Positions 19,091 to 31,155 are shown, numbered from the stretch's first letter. The stretch is DNA of 64,000 nt from Bradyrhizobium tropiciagri (GCF_018130545.1 NZ_JAFCKF010000001.1:1178001-1242000), one strand, 5' to 3'. The notes: generated by a model not told the origin, from the sequence alone. Program-made: numbers and translations.

Positions 19091-19918
19091 ATGCGGTCCG
19101 CCAGACCATCGCTTGTGCTGCTCACGCTCGGCATGCTGGGCGTGGTGCTGCTGAGCGCGCTCGGCGTCTGGCAGATCGAACGCAGGGCCTGGAAGCTGGC
19201 GCTGATCGAACGGGTCGAACAGCGCATGCATGCGGCGCCGGTCGCGCCGCCGCCGCCATCGTCATGGCCGGCAGTCACGGCGGCGAGCGATGAATATCGC
19301 CGCGTCACCCTAAGCGGCACGTTCCTCAATGCCGAGGAGACTCTGGCGCAGGCCGTGACGGCCGAAGGCCCCGGGTTCTGGGTGCTGACGCCGCTGCAGA
19401 TGGCCGACGGAACCACCGTGCTGGTCAATCGCGGCTTCGTTCCGCCCGACAAGCGCGATCCCGCGACACGACGCGACAGCGACCTCCAGGGTCCGGTCAG
19501 CGTCACCGGGCTGCTGCGGATGTCAGAGCCGAAGGGCGGCTTCCTGCGCAGCAACGATCCCGCGGCGGGCCGCTGGTATTCACGCGACGTCGCCGCGATC
19601 GCCGCCGCACACCGATTGTCGCACGTCGCCCCCTATTTCATCGATGCCGATGCGACGCCAAATCCCGGCGGCACCCCCCTCGGCGGGCTCACGATCGTGC
19701 GGTTTCCGAACAACCACCTGATTTACGCGCTGACATGGTTCGCGCTGGCCTTTATGCTGGCCGGCGCGCTCCTGCGCATCGTCGGTGGGAGCCGCGCCGG
19801 CGCTTCCGATCCAGGGTGGAGTTCAAGGCGCGCCGCCGTGCGCCGCCTGATCGGCGCAGCCCGCAATCTGTCTCGCGACCCAGGCCCAGATGCTCGAGCG
19901 CACATCGGATCCGCATGA
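19091..19918 (+). CDS. SURF1-family oxidase assembly protein
   Basis: 275 residues from the ATG at 19091; a GTG at 19085, overlapping the cyoD stop, is an alternative. The two-helix SURF1 topology is clear: an N-terminal helix LVLLTLGMLGVVLLSALGVW ending in QIERRAWK, a periplasmic domain with the VLVNRGFVPPDKRDP motif, and a C-terminal helix after PNNHLIYALTWFALAFMLAG. SURF1 proteins help insert haem into haem-copper oxidases. Its place directly behind cyoABCD points to service of this quinol oxidase. The C-terminus carries an extra basic tail of about 40 residues and overlaps the start of the sensor kinase gene by 29 bases. Confidence 0.92.
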   Translation: MRSARPSLVLLTLGMLGVVLLSALGVWQIERRAWKLALIERVEQRMHAAPVAPPPPSSWPAVTAASDEYRRVTLSGTFLNAEETLAQAVTAEGPGFWVLTPLQMADGTTVLVNRGFVPPDKRDPATRRDSDLQGPVSVTGLLRMSEPKGGFLRSNDPAAGRWYSRDVAAIAAAHRLSHVAPYFIDADATPNPGGTPLGGLTIVRFPNNHLIYALTWFALAFMLAGALLRIVGGSRAGASDPGWSSRRAAVRRLIGAARNLSRDPGPDARAHIGSA

Positions 19919-21275
19919 GGAGAATGCCGCGACCGGCACGGCCGTGATGCCGTCCGCCGTGAGCCCGGCTGCCGGCATGCCGTTCGATCTCGCAAGCCCC
20001 GCCGATATCGCGACCAACCGCAAGAACATGGCCCTCCTGGTCCAGCTGCGCTGGATCGCCGTGATCGGCCAGATCGCCACCATCGGCTTCGTGCAGTTCT
20101 GGATGGGCGTCGCGCTGCCGTTGCTGCCGCTTGCGGCCGTGATCTTCGGGCTGGTGGCGCTCAATGTCGTCAGCCTGCTGTGGCTGCGCTACCGCGCCGA
20201 CATCAACAACCGCGAACTTTTGGTCGCGCTGGCGCTCGACGTCGCGGCGCTGACCGCCCTGCTCTATCTTAGCGGCGGTGCCACCAATCCCTTCACCTCG
20301 CTCTATCTGCTGCAGGTGACGCTCGGCGCGGTGCTGCTCGATGCGCCCTCGACCTGGTCGCTGGTGGCGCTGGTCTGCATGAACTTCGCCTGGCTGACCA
20401 GCTATTACCGGCCGCTGGAGCTGCCGCAGCAGGGCTTTGCCGACGCCTTTAACCTGTATATCGCCGGCACTTTCATCGGCCTCGTGCTCGACGCGGTGCT
20501 GCTCGTCGTGTTCATGACCCGGATCAACCGCAATTTGCGCGACCGCGACCTGCGCCTCGCGGCGATGCGCCAGCACGCCACCGAGCAGGACCATATCGTC
20601 CGGATCGGCCTGTTGGCCTCCGGCGCCGCGCATGAGCTCGGCACGCCGCTCGCCTCGCTCTCGGTGATCCTGGGCGACTGGCGCCGGATGCCCGTGCTCG
20701 CTTCCGATCCCGAGCTGTCGCAGGACCTCGGCGAGATGGAGATCTCGGTGCAGCGCTGCAAGTCGATCGTGACCGGCATCCTGCTGTCGGCCGGCGAAGC
20801 CCGCGGCGAAGGCTCCTCGCCGACCACGGTCGCCGCGTTCCTGACCGCACTGGTGGAGGAATGGCGGACGACGCGGCCGTCGGCCACGCTGTATTTCCGC
20901 AACGCGTTCGGCGCTGATCTGGCGATCGTCTCCGACATCGCGCTCAAGCAGGCGATCTTCAACGTGCTCGACAATGCCGCCGAGGTCTCGCGCGAATGGA
21001 TCGAGCTGATGGCCGAGCGCAATTCCGATAAGCTGCTGCTGTCGGTGAACGATCGCGGCCCGGGCTTCTCGCGCGAGATGCTTTCACATATCGGCAAACC
21101 GTATCAATCGACCAAGGGCAGCCCCGGCAGCGGCCTCGGCCTGTTCCTGGTAGTGAATGTCGTCCGCAAGCTTGGCGGCGTGGTGACGGCGCGCAACCGG
21201 CCGGACATCGGCGCCACGGTCAGGCTCGAGCTGCCGCTGTCGACGCTTGCGATCGGAGACCATCTTGACGGATGA
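19890..21275 (+). CDS. RegB/PrrB/ActS-family redox-sensing histidine kinase
   Basis: 461 residues. Six membrane helices occupy about residues 45-215, with the RegB hallmark GGATNPFTSLYLLQ near 129, a quinone-sensing segment in the family. The phosphorylation site is AHELGTPLASLSVIL near 247, followed by QRCKSIVTGIL near 290, whose Cys matches the position of the redox-active Cys of RegB by my alignment from memory. The C-terminus has N, G1 and G2 ATP-binding boxes (NVLDNAAEVS, DRGPGFS, GSGLGLFL). It is cotranscribed with the response regulator downstream (11-base overlap) and sits behind cyoABCD-SURF1, which suggests that it regulates this or other respiratory genes. Confidence 0.92.
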   Translation: MLERTSDPHEENAATGTAVMPSAVSPAAGMPFDLASPADIATNRKNMALLVQLRWIAVIGQIATIGFVQFWMGVALPLLPLAAVIFGLVALNVVSLLWLRYRADINNRELLVALALDVAALTALLYLSGGATNPFTSLYLLQVTLGAVLLDAPSTWSLVALVCMNFAWLTSYYRPLELPQQGFADAFNLYIAGTFIGLVLDAVLLVVFMTRINRNLRDRDLRLAAMRQHATEQDHIVRIGLLASGAAHELGTPLASLSVILGDWRRMPVLASDPELSQDLGEMEISVQRCKSIVTGILLSAGEARGEGSSPTTVAAFLTALVEEWRTTRPSATLYFRNAFGADLAIVSDIALKQAIFNVLDNAAEVSREWIELMAERNSDKLLLSVNDRGPGFSREMLSHIGKPYQSTKGSPGSGLGLFLVVNVVRKLGGVVTARNRPDIGATVRLELPLSTLAIGDHLDG

Positions 21276-21801
21276 ACGCCAGCTTCTGATCGTCGAGGAC
21301 GATTCCGGCTTTGCCCGCACCCTGAAGCGCTCGTTCGAGCGCCGCGGCTACGGCGTCGCCGTATCCACCTCGCTCGACGAGGTCCGCGAGCTGCTCGAGC
21401 AGCAGTCGCCCGGCTATGCCGTCGTCGACCTCAAGCTCGCCGGCGGCGCGTCTGGTCTCGCCTGCGTCGAGGCGCTGCATGCGCATGACCCCGAGATGCT
21501 GATCGTGGTGCTGACCGGATTTGCCAGCATCGCCACCGCGGTCGAATCGATCAAGCTCGGCGCCTGCCACTATCTCGCAAAACCGTCGAACACCGACGAC
21601 ATCGAGGCCGCATTCCAGAAAGCCGCCGGCAACGCCGCCATCGAGGTCGGTGCGCGGCCAACCTCGATCAAGACGCTGGAATGGGAACGCATCCACCAGA
21701 CCTTGATCGAGACCGACTTCAACATCTCGGAAGCCGCCCGCCGCCTCGGCATGCACCGCCGGACGCTGGCGCGCAAACTCGAGAAGCAGCGGGTGAAGTA
21801 G
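21265..21801 (+). CDS. RegA/PrrA/ActR-family response regulator
   Basis: 178 residues from a TTG at 21265 with GGAG eight bases upstream; a TTG six codons earlier is possible. Receiver domain: LLIVEDD acidic pocket, phospho-acceptor Asp in VVDLKLAGG near 55, VVLTGFAS and LAKPS Lys. The output is a short Fis-type helix-turn-helix, NISEAARRLGMHRRTLARKL, close to the invariant RegA DNA-binding helix. RegA proteins usually carry a run of prolines between the domains; here the linker (GARPTSIKTLEW) has one. The family activates respiration, CO2 and N2 fixation genes in response to redox state. Confidence 0.92.
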   Translation: MTDERQLLIVEDDSGFARTLKRSFERRGYGVAVSTSLDEVRELLEQQSPGYAVVDLKLAGGASGLACVEALHAHDPEMLIVVLTGFASIATAVESIKLGACHYLAKPSNTDDIEAAFQKAAGNAAIEVGARPTSIKTLEWERIHQTLIETDFNISEAARRLGMHRRTLARKLEKQRVK

Positions 21802-21820
21802 CGCAGGCGAAAGGTTCTCA

Positions 21821-21865
21821 CCGTCATCCCCGCGCAAAGGCTTCGCCTTTGCGCGGGGATGACGG
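21821..21865. repeat. Perfect 20-bp-arm hairpin (GTCATCCCCGCG family)
   Basis: Two perfectly complementary 20-base arms beginning CCGTCATCCCC enclose the five-base loop CTTCG, 19 bases after the response regulator stop and just before the convergent MFS gene. The tetraloop-like loop and GC-rich stem would make a very stable RNA hairpin that could block 3' exonucleases. No T tract follows. Confidence 0.9.
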
Positions 21866-21897
21866 TTGGGCTGCCTACGTAGCCCGGATGCAGGGCA

Positions 21898-23118
21898 TCA
21901 AGCAGCGCTCATCCTGAGCGCACGCCGCGGCAGCAATAGCGGCGTCGTCAGCAGCAGCAGTCCGCTGAGCGCGACTGCCGCACGGACCCCCATGAGGCCC
22001 GCCAGCACGCCCCACAGCGCCGTCAGCACCGCGATCGTCGCACTGCTGGTGATGGCCCAGGCCGAGAGCACGCGCGCCGTCCGCTCCATCTCGATCTGGG
22101 CCAGCCGATAGGCCGCGAACACCGGAGTGAAGATACCGATGCAAGTGACGAGACCGAACTGAAGCACGAAGACGACGGCGATCCCCGCCGCGCCGTGCGG
22201 GATCAAGGCGAGGCCGAGCGACCAACACGCACGCAGCGTGCCTGCTGCGAGCAACACATTGTGCTGCCCAAACCGCGCGGCGAGAGAGGGCGCGAGCCGC
22301 GCACCGATCAGCCCGCCGATGCAAGGCGCACCGAAAGCGAGCCCGTATTGCCAGGGGGCAAAACCGAGATCGCGCAGCATCAGCACCGCTAGCAGCGGCG
22401 CCGTCGCCATGATCAGGCCGTTGACCAGCACGCTGTTGACGAACAGCAGGCGCAGCACGGGGTGCGCGAGGATGGTGCGCCAGCCCTCAATCAGCCCGGC
22501 CGCGCGTAAGCCCTGCGCCGGGCGCTGGGCGGGCGCGGGCTCGCTGCCGCCGATCCGGCGGATCGCCGCCGCCGAGAGCAGAAAGCTGATTGCGTTGGCG
22601 ATCACGGTCACCACAGGACCGAGCACGCCGATCGCCGCACCGCCGAGCGGCGGACCGATCGCGGTTGCGGTCCAGGTCGTCGATTCAAACCGGCCGTTCG
22701 CGATCACCAGATCGTCCGGCCTGACCAGCGCCTTCAAGCAGGCGCCGCTCGCCGCTCGGAAAGCGATGTCGGCGGCCGCCATGATGACGGCGACGACGAC
22801 GAGCTGCGCGAAGCTCAGCCGTCCCAGCACGAACGCGATGGGCACGCTGATCGTCGCGGCGAAACGAATGAGGTCCATCGCGATCATCACCGGCCGCTTG
22901 CGGCGAAATTCGATCCACGGCCCGAGCGGCAGCGCGACCGCGGCCCCGGCGAGCAGGCCGACCGACGCCAGCGCCGAGACCGCCTCCGGCGGTGCATGCA
23001 GCACCAGGATCGCAAGCAGCGGGAAGGCGTCGAACGCGATCCAGGTGCCGAACGTCGAGACCGCAAACGCGGTCCACAGCCAGTCGTAACCGCGCCCCAG
23101 CGACCGTCCTGCAAGCAT
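21898..23118 (-). CDS. MFS transporter (drug/solute exporter-like)
   Basis: 406 residues and about 11-12 hydrophobic helices. It starts MLAGRSLGRGYDWLWTAFAV with the short N-terminus usual for enterobactin/macrolide exporter-type MFS carriers (MFS_3 group). The typical loop LGPWIEFRRKRPVMIAMDLI between helices 2 and 3 is present. The substrate is unknown. It is a single gene converging on the redox regulator pair; upstream lies about 190 bases with the carD terminator. Confidence 0.8.
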   Translation of the reverse strand: MLAGRSLGRGYDWLWTAFAVSTFGTWIAFDAFPLLAILVLHAPPEAVSALASVGLLAGAAVALPLGPWIEFRRKRPVMIAMDLIRFAATISVPIAFVLGRLSFAQLVVVAVIMAAADIAFRAASGACLKALVRPDDLVIANGRFESTTWTATAIGPPLGGAAIGVLGPVVTVIANAISFLLSAAAIRRIGGSEPAPAQRPAQGLRAAGLIEGWRTILAHPVLRLLFVNSVLVNGLIMATAPLLAVLMLRDLGFAPWQYGLAFGAPCIGGLIGARLAPSLAARFGQHNVLLAAGTLRACWSLGLALIPHGAAGIAVVFVLQFGLVTCIGIFTPVFAAYRLAQIEMERTARVLSAWAITSSATIAVLTALWGVLAGLMGVRAAVALSGLLLLTTPLLLPRRALRMSAA

Positions 23119-23310
23119 GCCGCGCCCCTCGCTGGTTCCGCGAGATCGCCGCCAGCGGGCAACAGAAGGTTATGAGTCGCGGCAATCCGCCAAGCGGCGA
23201 TTGCGGCAGGGGGACATGCAAGAGCAAGTTTGCCGGTGTTGCTCCGCACATTCGGATCGCCTCTCTCCTAGTGGGAGAGGTGAGCAGCGCAAGACGAGGG
23301 ATTTCACTCC

Positions 23311-23350
23311 CAAACAAAAAGCCCGGTCTTGCGACCGGGCTTTTGTTTTC
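23311..23350 (-). terminator. Rho-independent terminator of carD (possibly bidirectional)
   Basis: GCCCGGTC-TTGC-GACCGGGC forms an 8-bp GC stem flanked by A5 on the left and TTTTGTTTT on the right, so it can act on both strands. It lies 17 bases past the carD stop. Confidence 0.88.
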
Positions 23351-23366
23351 AATCCGTCGAACCCTT

Positions 23367-24311
23367 TCAGGCGGCTTCGTCTTCGACGGCGGTGTCGTCG
23401 CCATCGGTATCGGCATCCTCGCCGTCGGCATCGCCCTCGCCTTCACCCTCGAGTTCCGCCTTGGCGCCGCGGCGCGGGCTCTTGGCGAGCTGGCCTTCGA
23501 TCTCCTTGATCGCCTCGGTCTCGGTCGAGTGCTGCACGACAGCGATCTCGCGCGACAGACGGTCGAGCGCCGCTTCATAGAGCTGGCGTTCAGAGTAGGA
23601 CTGCTCGGGCTGCGATTCCGAACGATAGAGATCGCGGACCACCTCGGCGATCGCAACGATGTCGCCCGAATTGATCTTCGCTTCGTATTCCTGGGCGCGG
23701 CGCGACCACATGGTGCGCTTGACGCGGGCACGGCCCTTCAGCGTCTCCAGCGCCTTCTTGACGAGCGCCGGCTCCGACAGCTTGCGCATGCCGACATTGG
23801 CGACCTTCGCCGTCGGGACGCGCAGCGTCATCTTGTCCTTCATGAAGTTGATCACGAACAACTCGAGCTTGGCGCCCGCGATCTCCTGCTCCTCGATGGC
23901 CAGGATCTGGCCGACGCCGTGAGCGGGATAGACCACGAATTCATTGGCCTTGAAGCCCTGACGCTGGGTCACGACCTTCTTCGGCTCCTCGACGCGCGGC
24001 GCAGCGGCCGGCTTGGCGGCAACCTTCGGAGCAGCGGCGGGGACGGCAGCCTTCGGGGCGGCCGGCTTCGGCGCAGCAGCAGTTTTCGGGGCGACCTTCG
24101 CAGCAGCGGGCTTCGCAGCTGCCGCTTTCGCGGCAGTCTTGGCAGTCTTTTCTGGCATCACGCTTCTTTTGTTCTTTGAGGACTTTGCAGCCGCGGCCTT
24201 CTTGGCGCCCTTCACAGGCGCCTTGGCACGGCCCTTGGTTGCGCTGCGAGCAACGACAGCGGCTTTCTTTGTCGTCTTTGAAGCACTCTTTTTACGCGTT
24301 TTCTGTGACAC
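23367..24311 (-). CDS. carD: CarD-family RNA-polymerase-binding transcription regulator with long low-complexity tails
   Basis: 314 residues from a GTG start at 24311; an ATG 51 codons later (24158) is possible, but the intervening Lys/Ala-rich frame has the same style as what follows. The CarD_CdnL core begins near residue 119 (FKANEFVVYPAHGVGQI) with the RNAP-interacting Tudor-like fold, then the helical DNA-binding part (TMWSRRAQEYEAKINSGD, RQLYEAALDRLSREIA). CarD/CdnL proteins bind RNAP beta and stabilise open complexes, notably at rRNA promoters. The N-terminus is a Lys/Ala/Pro run of about 118 residues and the C-terminus an acidic tail (GEGEGDADGEDADTDGDD). It is the last gene of the helicase-S4-fdxA-carD block. 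Confidence 0.92.
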   Translation of the reverse strand: MSQKTRKKSASKTTKKAAVVARSATKGRAKAPVKGAKKAAAAKSSKNKRSVMPEKTAKTAAKAAAAKPAAAKVAPKTAAAPKPAAPKAAVPAAAPKVAAKPAAAPRVEEPKKVVTQRQGFKANEFVVYPAHGVGQILAIEEQEIAGAKLELFVINFMKDKMTLRVPTAKVANVGMRKLSEPALVKKALETLKGRARVKRTMWSRRAQEYEAKINSGDIVAIAEVVRDLYRSESQPEQSYSERQLYEAALDRLSREIAVVQHSTETEAIKEIEGQLAKSPRRGAKAELEGEGEGDADGEDADTDGDDTAVEDEAA

Positions 24312-24589
24312 AGCCTGCGCGCGGAAACTGCCACGCCCCTGTTCGATTGTTGCGGGAACCTCGAAGCCACAAGGTACGCATGGCAGGGGGTTCTTGGCCT
24401 GTAATGTGTCCGATATAGCACATTTTCCGCAAAAATCAATGGTTTACGCCCGATTCCGGGCATAACAGGGCATCCTCAGGTCATATGTCCGTCATTAGGG
24501 TTAAATCGGCGGCCGAACCAAGGCCGCCGCGGGTCGAAGCCCGCCCTTATCGGGGTAGTCCCGGACCGAAATCCACGGACGTCAGCGAA

Positions 24590-24928
24590 TCAGTCGCCGC
24601 TGCCCGGATTCGGAGAAAAATATTTCTCGAACTTGCCGTCCTTGCCTTCCCACTCCTTGGCGTCCTCGGGCGAGTCCTTCTTCTGGGTGATGTTTGGCCA
24701 GCTCTTGGCGTAGTCGCGGTTGACCTCGAGCCACTTTTCCAGGCCCGGTTCGGTGTCCGGCTTGATGGCGTCAGCCGGGCATTCCGGCTCGCACACGCCG
24801 CAATCGATGCATTCGTCGGGATGGATGACCAGCATGTTCTCGCCCTCGTAGAAGCAATCGACGGGGCAGACCTCGACGCAGTCGGTATATTTGCACTTGA
24901 TGCAGGCTTCAGTGACGACGTAGGTCAT
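24590..24928 (-). CDS. fdxA: Seven-iron ferredoxin FdxA
   Basis: 112 residues. Seven cluster ligands can be read by register with Azotobacter ferredoxin I: Cys9, Cys17 and Cys50 for the 3Fe-4S cluster and Cys21, Cys40, Cys43 and Cys46 for the 4Fe-4S cluster, with the C-terminal extension ending in [12 protein letters not shown]. It is a soluble low-potential electron carrier whose partner is unknown. It lies between the S4-domain gene and carD on the same strand; a GAGCATGATC repeat separates it from the S4 gene, so it probably has its own promoter. Confidence 0.96.
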   Translation of the reverse strand: MTYVVTEACIKCKYTDCVEVCPVDCFYEGENMLVIHPDECIDCGVCEPECPADAIKPDTEPGLEKWLEVNRDYAKSWPNITQKKDSPEDAKEWEGKDGKFEKYFSPNPGSGD

Positions 24929-25049
24929 CCAAAACTCCGGAACGATCTATTTTTCTGGGGTTGCGTAGCGCAGGAATACCGGGGCCGCAAGGGAAGCGGC
25001 CCCCGAAAAACGCCAGTATTCTCACGCCACTGCCCGCCAGTTTTGTTGG

Positions 25050-25121
25050 GAGCATGATCCCCGGGCAAACGCTACGCGTTTGTCGCGAGGAAAACCGGAC
25101 CCACTTTTCCGGATCATGCTC
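25050..25121. repeat. Interspersed GAGCATGATC repeat (long form)
   Basis: GAGCATGATCC and GGATCATGCTC are perfect 11-bp outer arms; inside is a second small hairpin (AAACGCTACGCGTTT). It belongs to the same family as 14684-14732 and 52940-52988, here with an insertion of about 20 bases, and lies between fdxA and the S4 gene. Confidence 0.88.
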
Positions 25122-25146
25122 GCTCGGAATAGCAAGCGCTAGATAA

Positions 25147-25431
25147 CTACTCCTTACCGGCTTGCAAATTGCCGGCCTGCAAATCCTCATACAGCACGCG
25201 CGCCGAGCTGGCATCGCCGCGCCGCTCGGCGAAGCCTGTTACCTTCAGCACGCGGACGCTGTTGTCGAGCGCAACAGTGACGACATCGCCCGCCTTCACC
25301 GCATGGCCCGGCGATTTCTCGCGATTGCCGTTGATCCGGACATGCCCTGATGCGACGAGTTCAGCCGCGCTGGTGCGGGCCTTCACGACCCGTGCGTGCC
25401 ACAGCCATTTGTCGAGGCGCTGTCGATCCAA
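25147..25431 (-). CDS. RNA-binding S4-domain protein (HslR-like)
   Basis: 94 residues. The S4 fold is plain from the start: MDRQRLDKWLWHARVVKART, then SAAELVASGHVRINGNREK and the strand KAGDVVTVAL. This matches the heat-shock S4 protein HslR/Hsp15, which binds nascent-chain-blocked 50S subunits; the alphaproteobacterial member is shorter at its C-terminus. It starts 20 bases after the helicase gene on the same strand, so the two are likely one transcript. Confidence 0.9.
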   Translation of the reverse strand: MDRQRLDKWLWHARVVKARTSAAELVASGHVRINGNREKSPGHAVKAGDVVTVALDNSVRVLKVTGFAERRGDASSARVLYEDLQAGNLQAGKE

Positions 25432-25451
25432 TCGTTAGACCAAGGGTTGGA

Positions 25452-28955
<3,504 letters not shown>

Positions 28956-29011
28956 TTTTTGCAGGTGTTTCTTGTTAGGGCGTGTCGCGCGGATGCGCGC
29001 CTAGGAAGTCA

Positions 29012-29131
29012 CCTCGCCCCGCGCGCGGGGAGAGGTCGGCGCATCGCGCCGGGTGAGGGGGACCATCCGCGAGCGTGCTTGTGGTGAGAGCCCCTCACCC
29101 CGACCCTCTCCCCGCAAGAGCGGGGCGAGGG
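29012..29131. repeat. Interspersed ACCTCGCCCCGC palindromic repeat
   Basis: ACCTCGCCCCGC...GGGTGAGGGG on the left and CCCCTCACCC...GCGGGGCGAGG on the right make a large inverted repeat with nested GC hairpins. A second full copy lies at 33303-33443. It occupies the gap between the helicase gene start and the DUF3108 gene end; apart from this and the repeat at 29483, I see no gene in 28956-29588. Confidence 0.85.
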
Positions 29132-29482
29132 AGAACATGCAGCGCGCTCTTCCAATATCGTCACTCCGGCGCGATCCAACAACGGCATCGGATTCACGCA
29201 TCCTTTCGCAAAATCTGTCTCACAATGCGACGCTTCCTGCGCCGCCCTTAAGCTTCGGAACGAGTCTAGAACGAATCGCGGCCGAATCGCTGACTCCCTT
29301 CCGGGCCTGAAACGTTCACCGCAACATCTCGGGTAGACCCTACGGCGGCGGCACTAGATCAAGTTTGAGAGGGCTCCACAAGCAGAGGATATGCGGACTG
29401 AATTCCTTAAGTTCCAGAGGTGGGCGAGTCGAATCAGAAGCGAACAAGAGTCAACTGGATTCCGGTGACGTTTGTTGCACCA

Positions 29483-29575
29483 CTCGTCATGCCCGGGCTT
29501 GACCCGGGCATCCATCGACCAAACAAACCTCTCTCGAAACGGATGGATTGCCGGGTCAAGCCCGGCAATGACGAG
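29483..29575. repeat. Interspersed inverted repeat (TCATGCCCGGGCTTGACCCGG family)
   Basis: CTCGTCATGCCCGGGCTTGA and its near-complement TCAAGCCCGGCAATGACGAG bound a 93-base hairpin element that ends 13 bases before the stop codon of the DUF3108 gene. It could act as an RNA 3' end for that minus-strand gene. Confidence 0.85.
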
Positions 29576-29588
29576 GTTGCGCTATCTG

Positions 29589-30440
29589 TTACTGCGTCTT
29601 CGCCACGCGCGGCGGCGCGGCTGTGGTGACGAACGAGGTCGCTTCCAGCATGGCCTGGCCGAGCGGGGTCGGGATCGTCATGCGGAACGGCACCAGCAGG
29701 CGGGTGCCGGCGATCGGCACGAAGGCGATCTCGATGTTGCGCTGGGCGGCGAGGTATTTGATCACGGGGCGATCCGGGATGTAGCCCGAGATCGGCACGA
29801 AATAGAGCGCGCAGACCAGCGCCGGGCCGTGATAGCCGCGCTCGGCCTTGACGATCTCGACCCGCTTGAAATCGAGCTTGAGGTCGTAGCGCATGCGGCC
29901 GTCGAACACGCCGGCGCCGGTGCGGCAGACATCCGGGCTCATCAATTCGGCATTGCCGGGCGCGCGCAGGAACGAGCCGGTCATCGGATCGAACACGTTC
30001 TTCTTCTGCGCGTCGGTCACCGGCAGGCGGTCGGCATCGACCGGCGGCTCCGGCTCGATCGCGGATTCCTTGATGCCGCCATTGGCGAGCACCATCCGGA
30101 TCGTCTCGGATTTCTTCGAGGTGGTGGTGGTCGCGGTGTAGGAGGCGGCCGCCAGCGTCCCGTTGACGACGCGGCCCTGCGAGGCGCCCGAGCCCGAACC
30201 GCCGGAAAACGCCTTCAAAAGCCCCGCGGTGCCGCCCTGGGCCGAGGCCGAGAAGCTGTCGTCGCCGATTTCGATGGTCCAGGAGCCCTTGCCGACCGGG
30301 ATACCGGCCAGGGTGGCCTCATACTGGGCGTCGAGCCGACCCTGCGCGCTGGCGCGCTCGGCACAAAACAGCAAAAGGGCACCGGCGCACAGGCCGAGGA
30401 GCCGGCCGAGCGGGGGCAAAATGGCAATGGCGGTCGTCAC
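29589..30440 (-). CDS. DUF3108 domain-containing periplasmic protein
   Basis: 283 residues with a signal peptide (LGRLLGLCAGALLLFCAERASA). The remainder fits the DUF3108 pattern: DAQYEATLAGIPVGKGSW at the start, a variable Ser/Thr/Gly-rich middle, then FDGRMRYDLKLDF and PDRPVIKYLAAQRNIEIAFV. The family is periplasmic with no established role. Two Cys (in SPDVCRTG and ALVCALYF) could form a disulfide. It diverges from rpmB. Confidence 0.8.
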   Translation of the reverse strand: MTTAIAILPPLGRLLGLCAGALLLFCAERASAQGRLDAQYEATLAGIPVGKGSWTIEIGDDSFSASAQGGTAGLLKAFSGGSGSGASQGRVVNGTLAAASYTATTTTSKKSETIRMVLANGGIKESAIEPEPPVDADRLPVTDAQKKNVFDPMTGSFLRAPGNAELMSPDVCRTGAGVFDGRMRYDLKLDFKRVEIVKAERGYHGPALVCALYFVPISGYIPDRPVIKYLAAQRNIEIAFVPIAGTRLLVPFRMTIPTPLGQAMLEATSFVTTAAPPRVAKTQ

Positions 30441-30644
30441 TTAACCTACCTGACGGTCCTGCTATCGGCGCTTGATCCGTTGTCCATTTTCTAGCAGCAC
30501 ATCGGCCGGACAACACGCGCGTCTCTTATGGAACCAAGACTTGCAGCCGAATACGCCCTTTATATGGTTGCCATTTCAGCCGTTAAGTGGCTGGAACGGC
30601 TTATGAACCGGCATTCTCCGATACCGCCATGCGGCGATATAATC

Positions 30645-30673
30645 TTGACGCTTCGGTGATCTGCCCCTATACA
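30645..30673 (+). promoter_or_regulatory. Sigma-70-type promoter of rpmB
   Basis: TTGACG (30645-30650), a spacer of exactly 17 bases and TATACA (30668-30673) give a near-consensus housekeeping promoter about 100 bases before rpmB. A good AAGGA ribosome site lies just ahead of the rpmB ATG. The rest of the 334-base gap (30441-30774) shows nothing else I can name. Confidence 0.75.
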
Positions 30674-30774
30674 CCCGCGGTTCCTGGAAAATGGACGCGA
30701 ATTCAAAACCCCCGCGCGGGCCGTGTGATTGCACGCCTGGCAGAGCGGCGGGGATGCAATAAGGATTTTGTAAG

Positions 30775-31083
30775 ATGTCCCGGCGCTGCGAACTGACGGC
30801 CAAGGGCCCCCAGACGGGCCACAAGGTGAGCCACTCCAACATCAAGACCAAGCGGCGCTTCCTGCCGAACCTGGCCAACGTGACCTTCATCTCGGATGCG
30901 CTCGGCCGCAACGTGCGCCTGCGCGTCTCGACCAACGCGCTGAAGAGCGTCGACCACAATGGCGGCCTCGATGCCTACCTGCTCAAGGCCAAGGCCGACG
31001 TGCTCTCGCCCCGCGCCCTCGACCTGAAGCGCGCGATCGAGAAGAAGATCGGCAAGCCGGCACCAGTGAAGAAGGCGAGCTGA
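30775..31083 (+). CDS. rpmB: 50S ribosomal protein L28
   Basis: 102 residues, the longer alphaproteobacterial form. [20 protein letters not shown] is the conserved N-terminus, followed by [16 protein letters not shown] and a C-terminal helical extension rich in Lys ([18 protein letters not shown]). L28 is a structural part of the large subunit near the tRNA exit region. It stands alone between its own promoter and a strong terminator. Confidence 0.97.
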   Translation: MSRRCELTAKGPQTGHKVSHSNIKTKRRFLPNLANVTFISDALGRNVRLRVSTNALKSVDHNGGLDAYLLKAKADVLSPRALDLKRAIEKKIGKPAPVKKAS

Positions 31084-31120
31084 GCGAGACTGCGAAAGCG
31101 GAATTCGCGGAGAGTTTTGA

Positions 31121-31155
31121 ACGGCCGGGTCGATGACCCGGCCGTTTTCGTTTTG
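31121..31155 (+). terminator. Rho-independent terminator of rpmB
   Basis: ACGGCCGGGTC-GAT-GACCCGGCCGT is a perfect 11-bp stem with a 3-base loop, followed by TTTTCGTTTTG. It begins 38 bases after the rpmB stop. Confidence 0.93.

Noticed and set aside
29200-29460. Possible tRNA or small RNA in the gap after the helicase gene
   Set aside because: No cloverleaf arms, no TTCGA T-loop with pairing stems; only repeat elements are recognisable.
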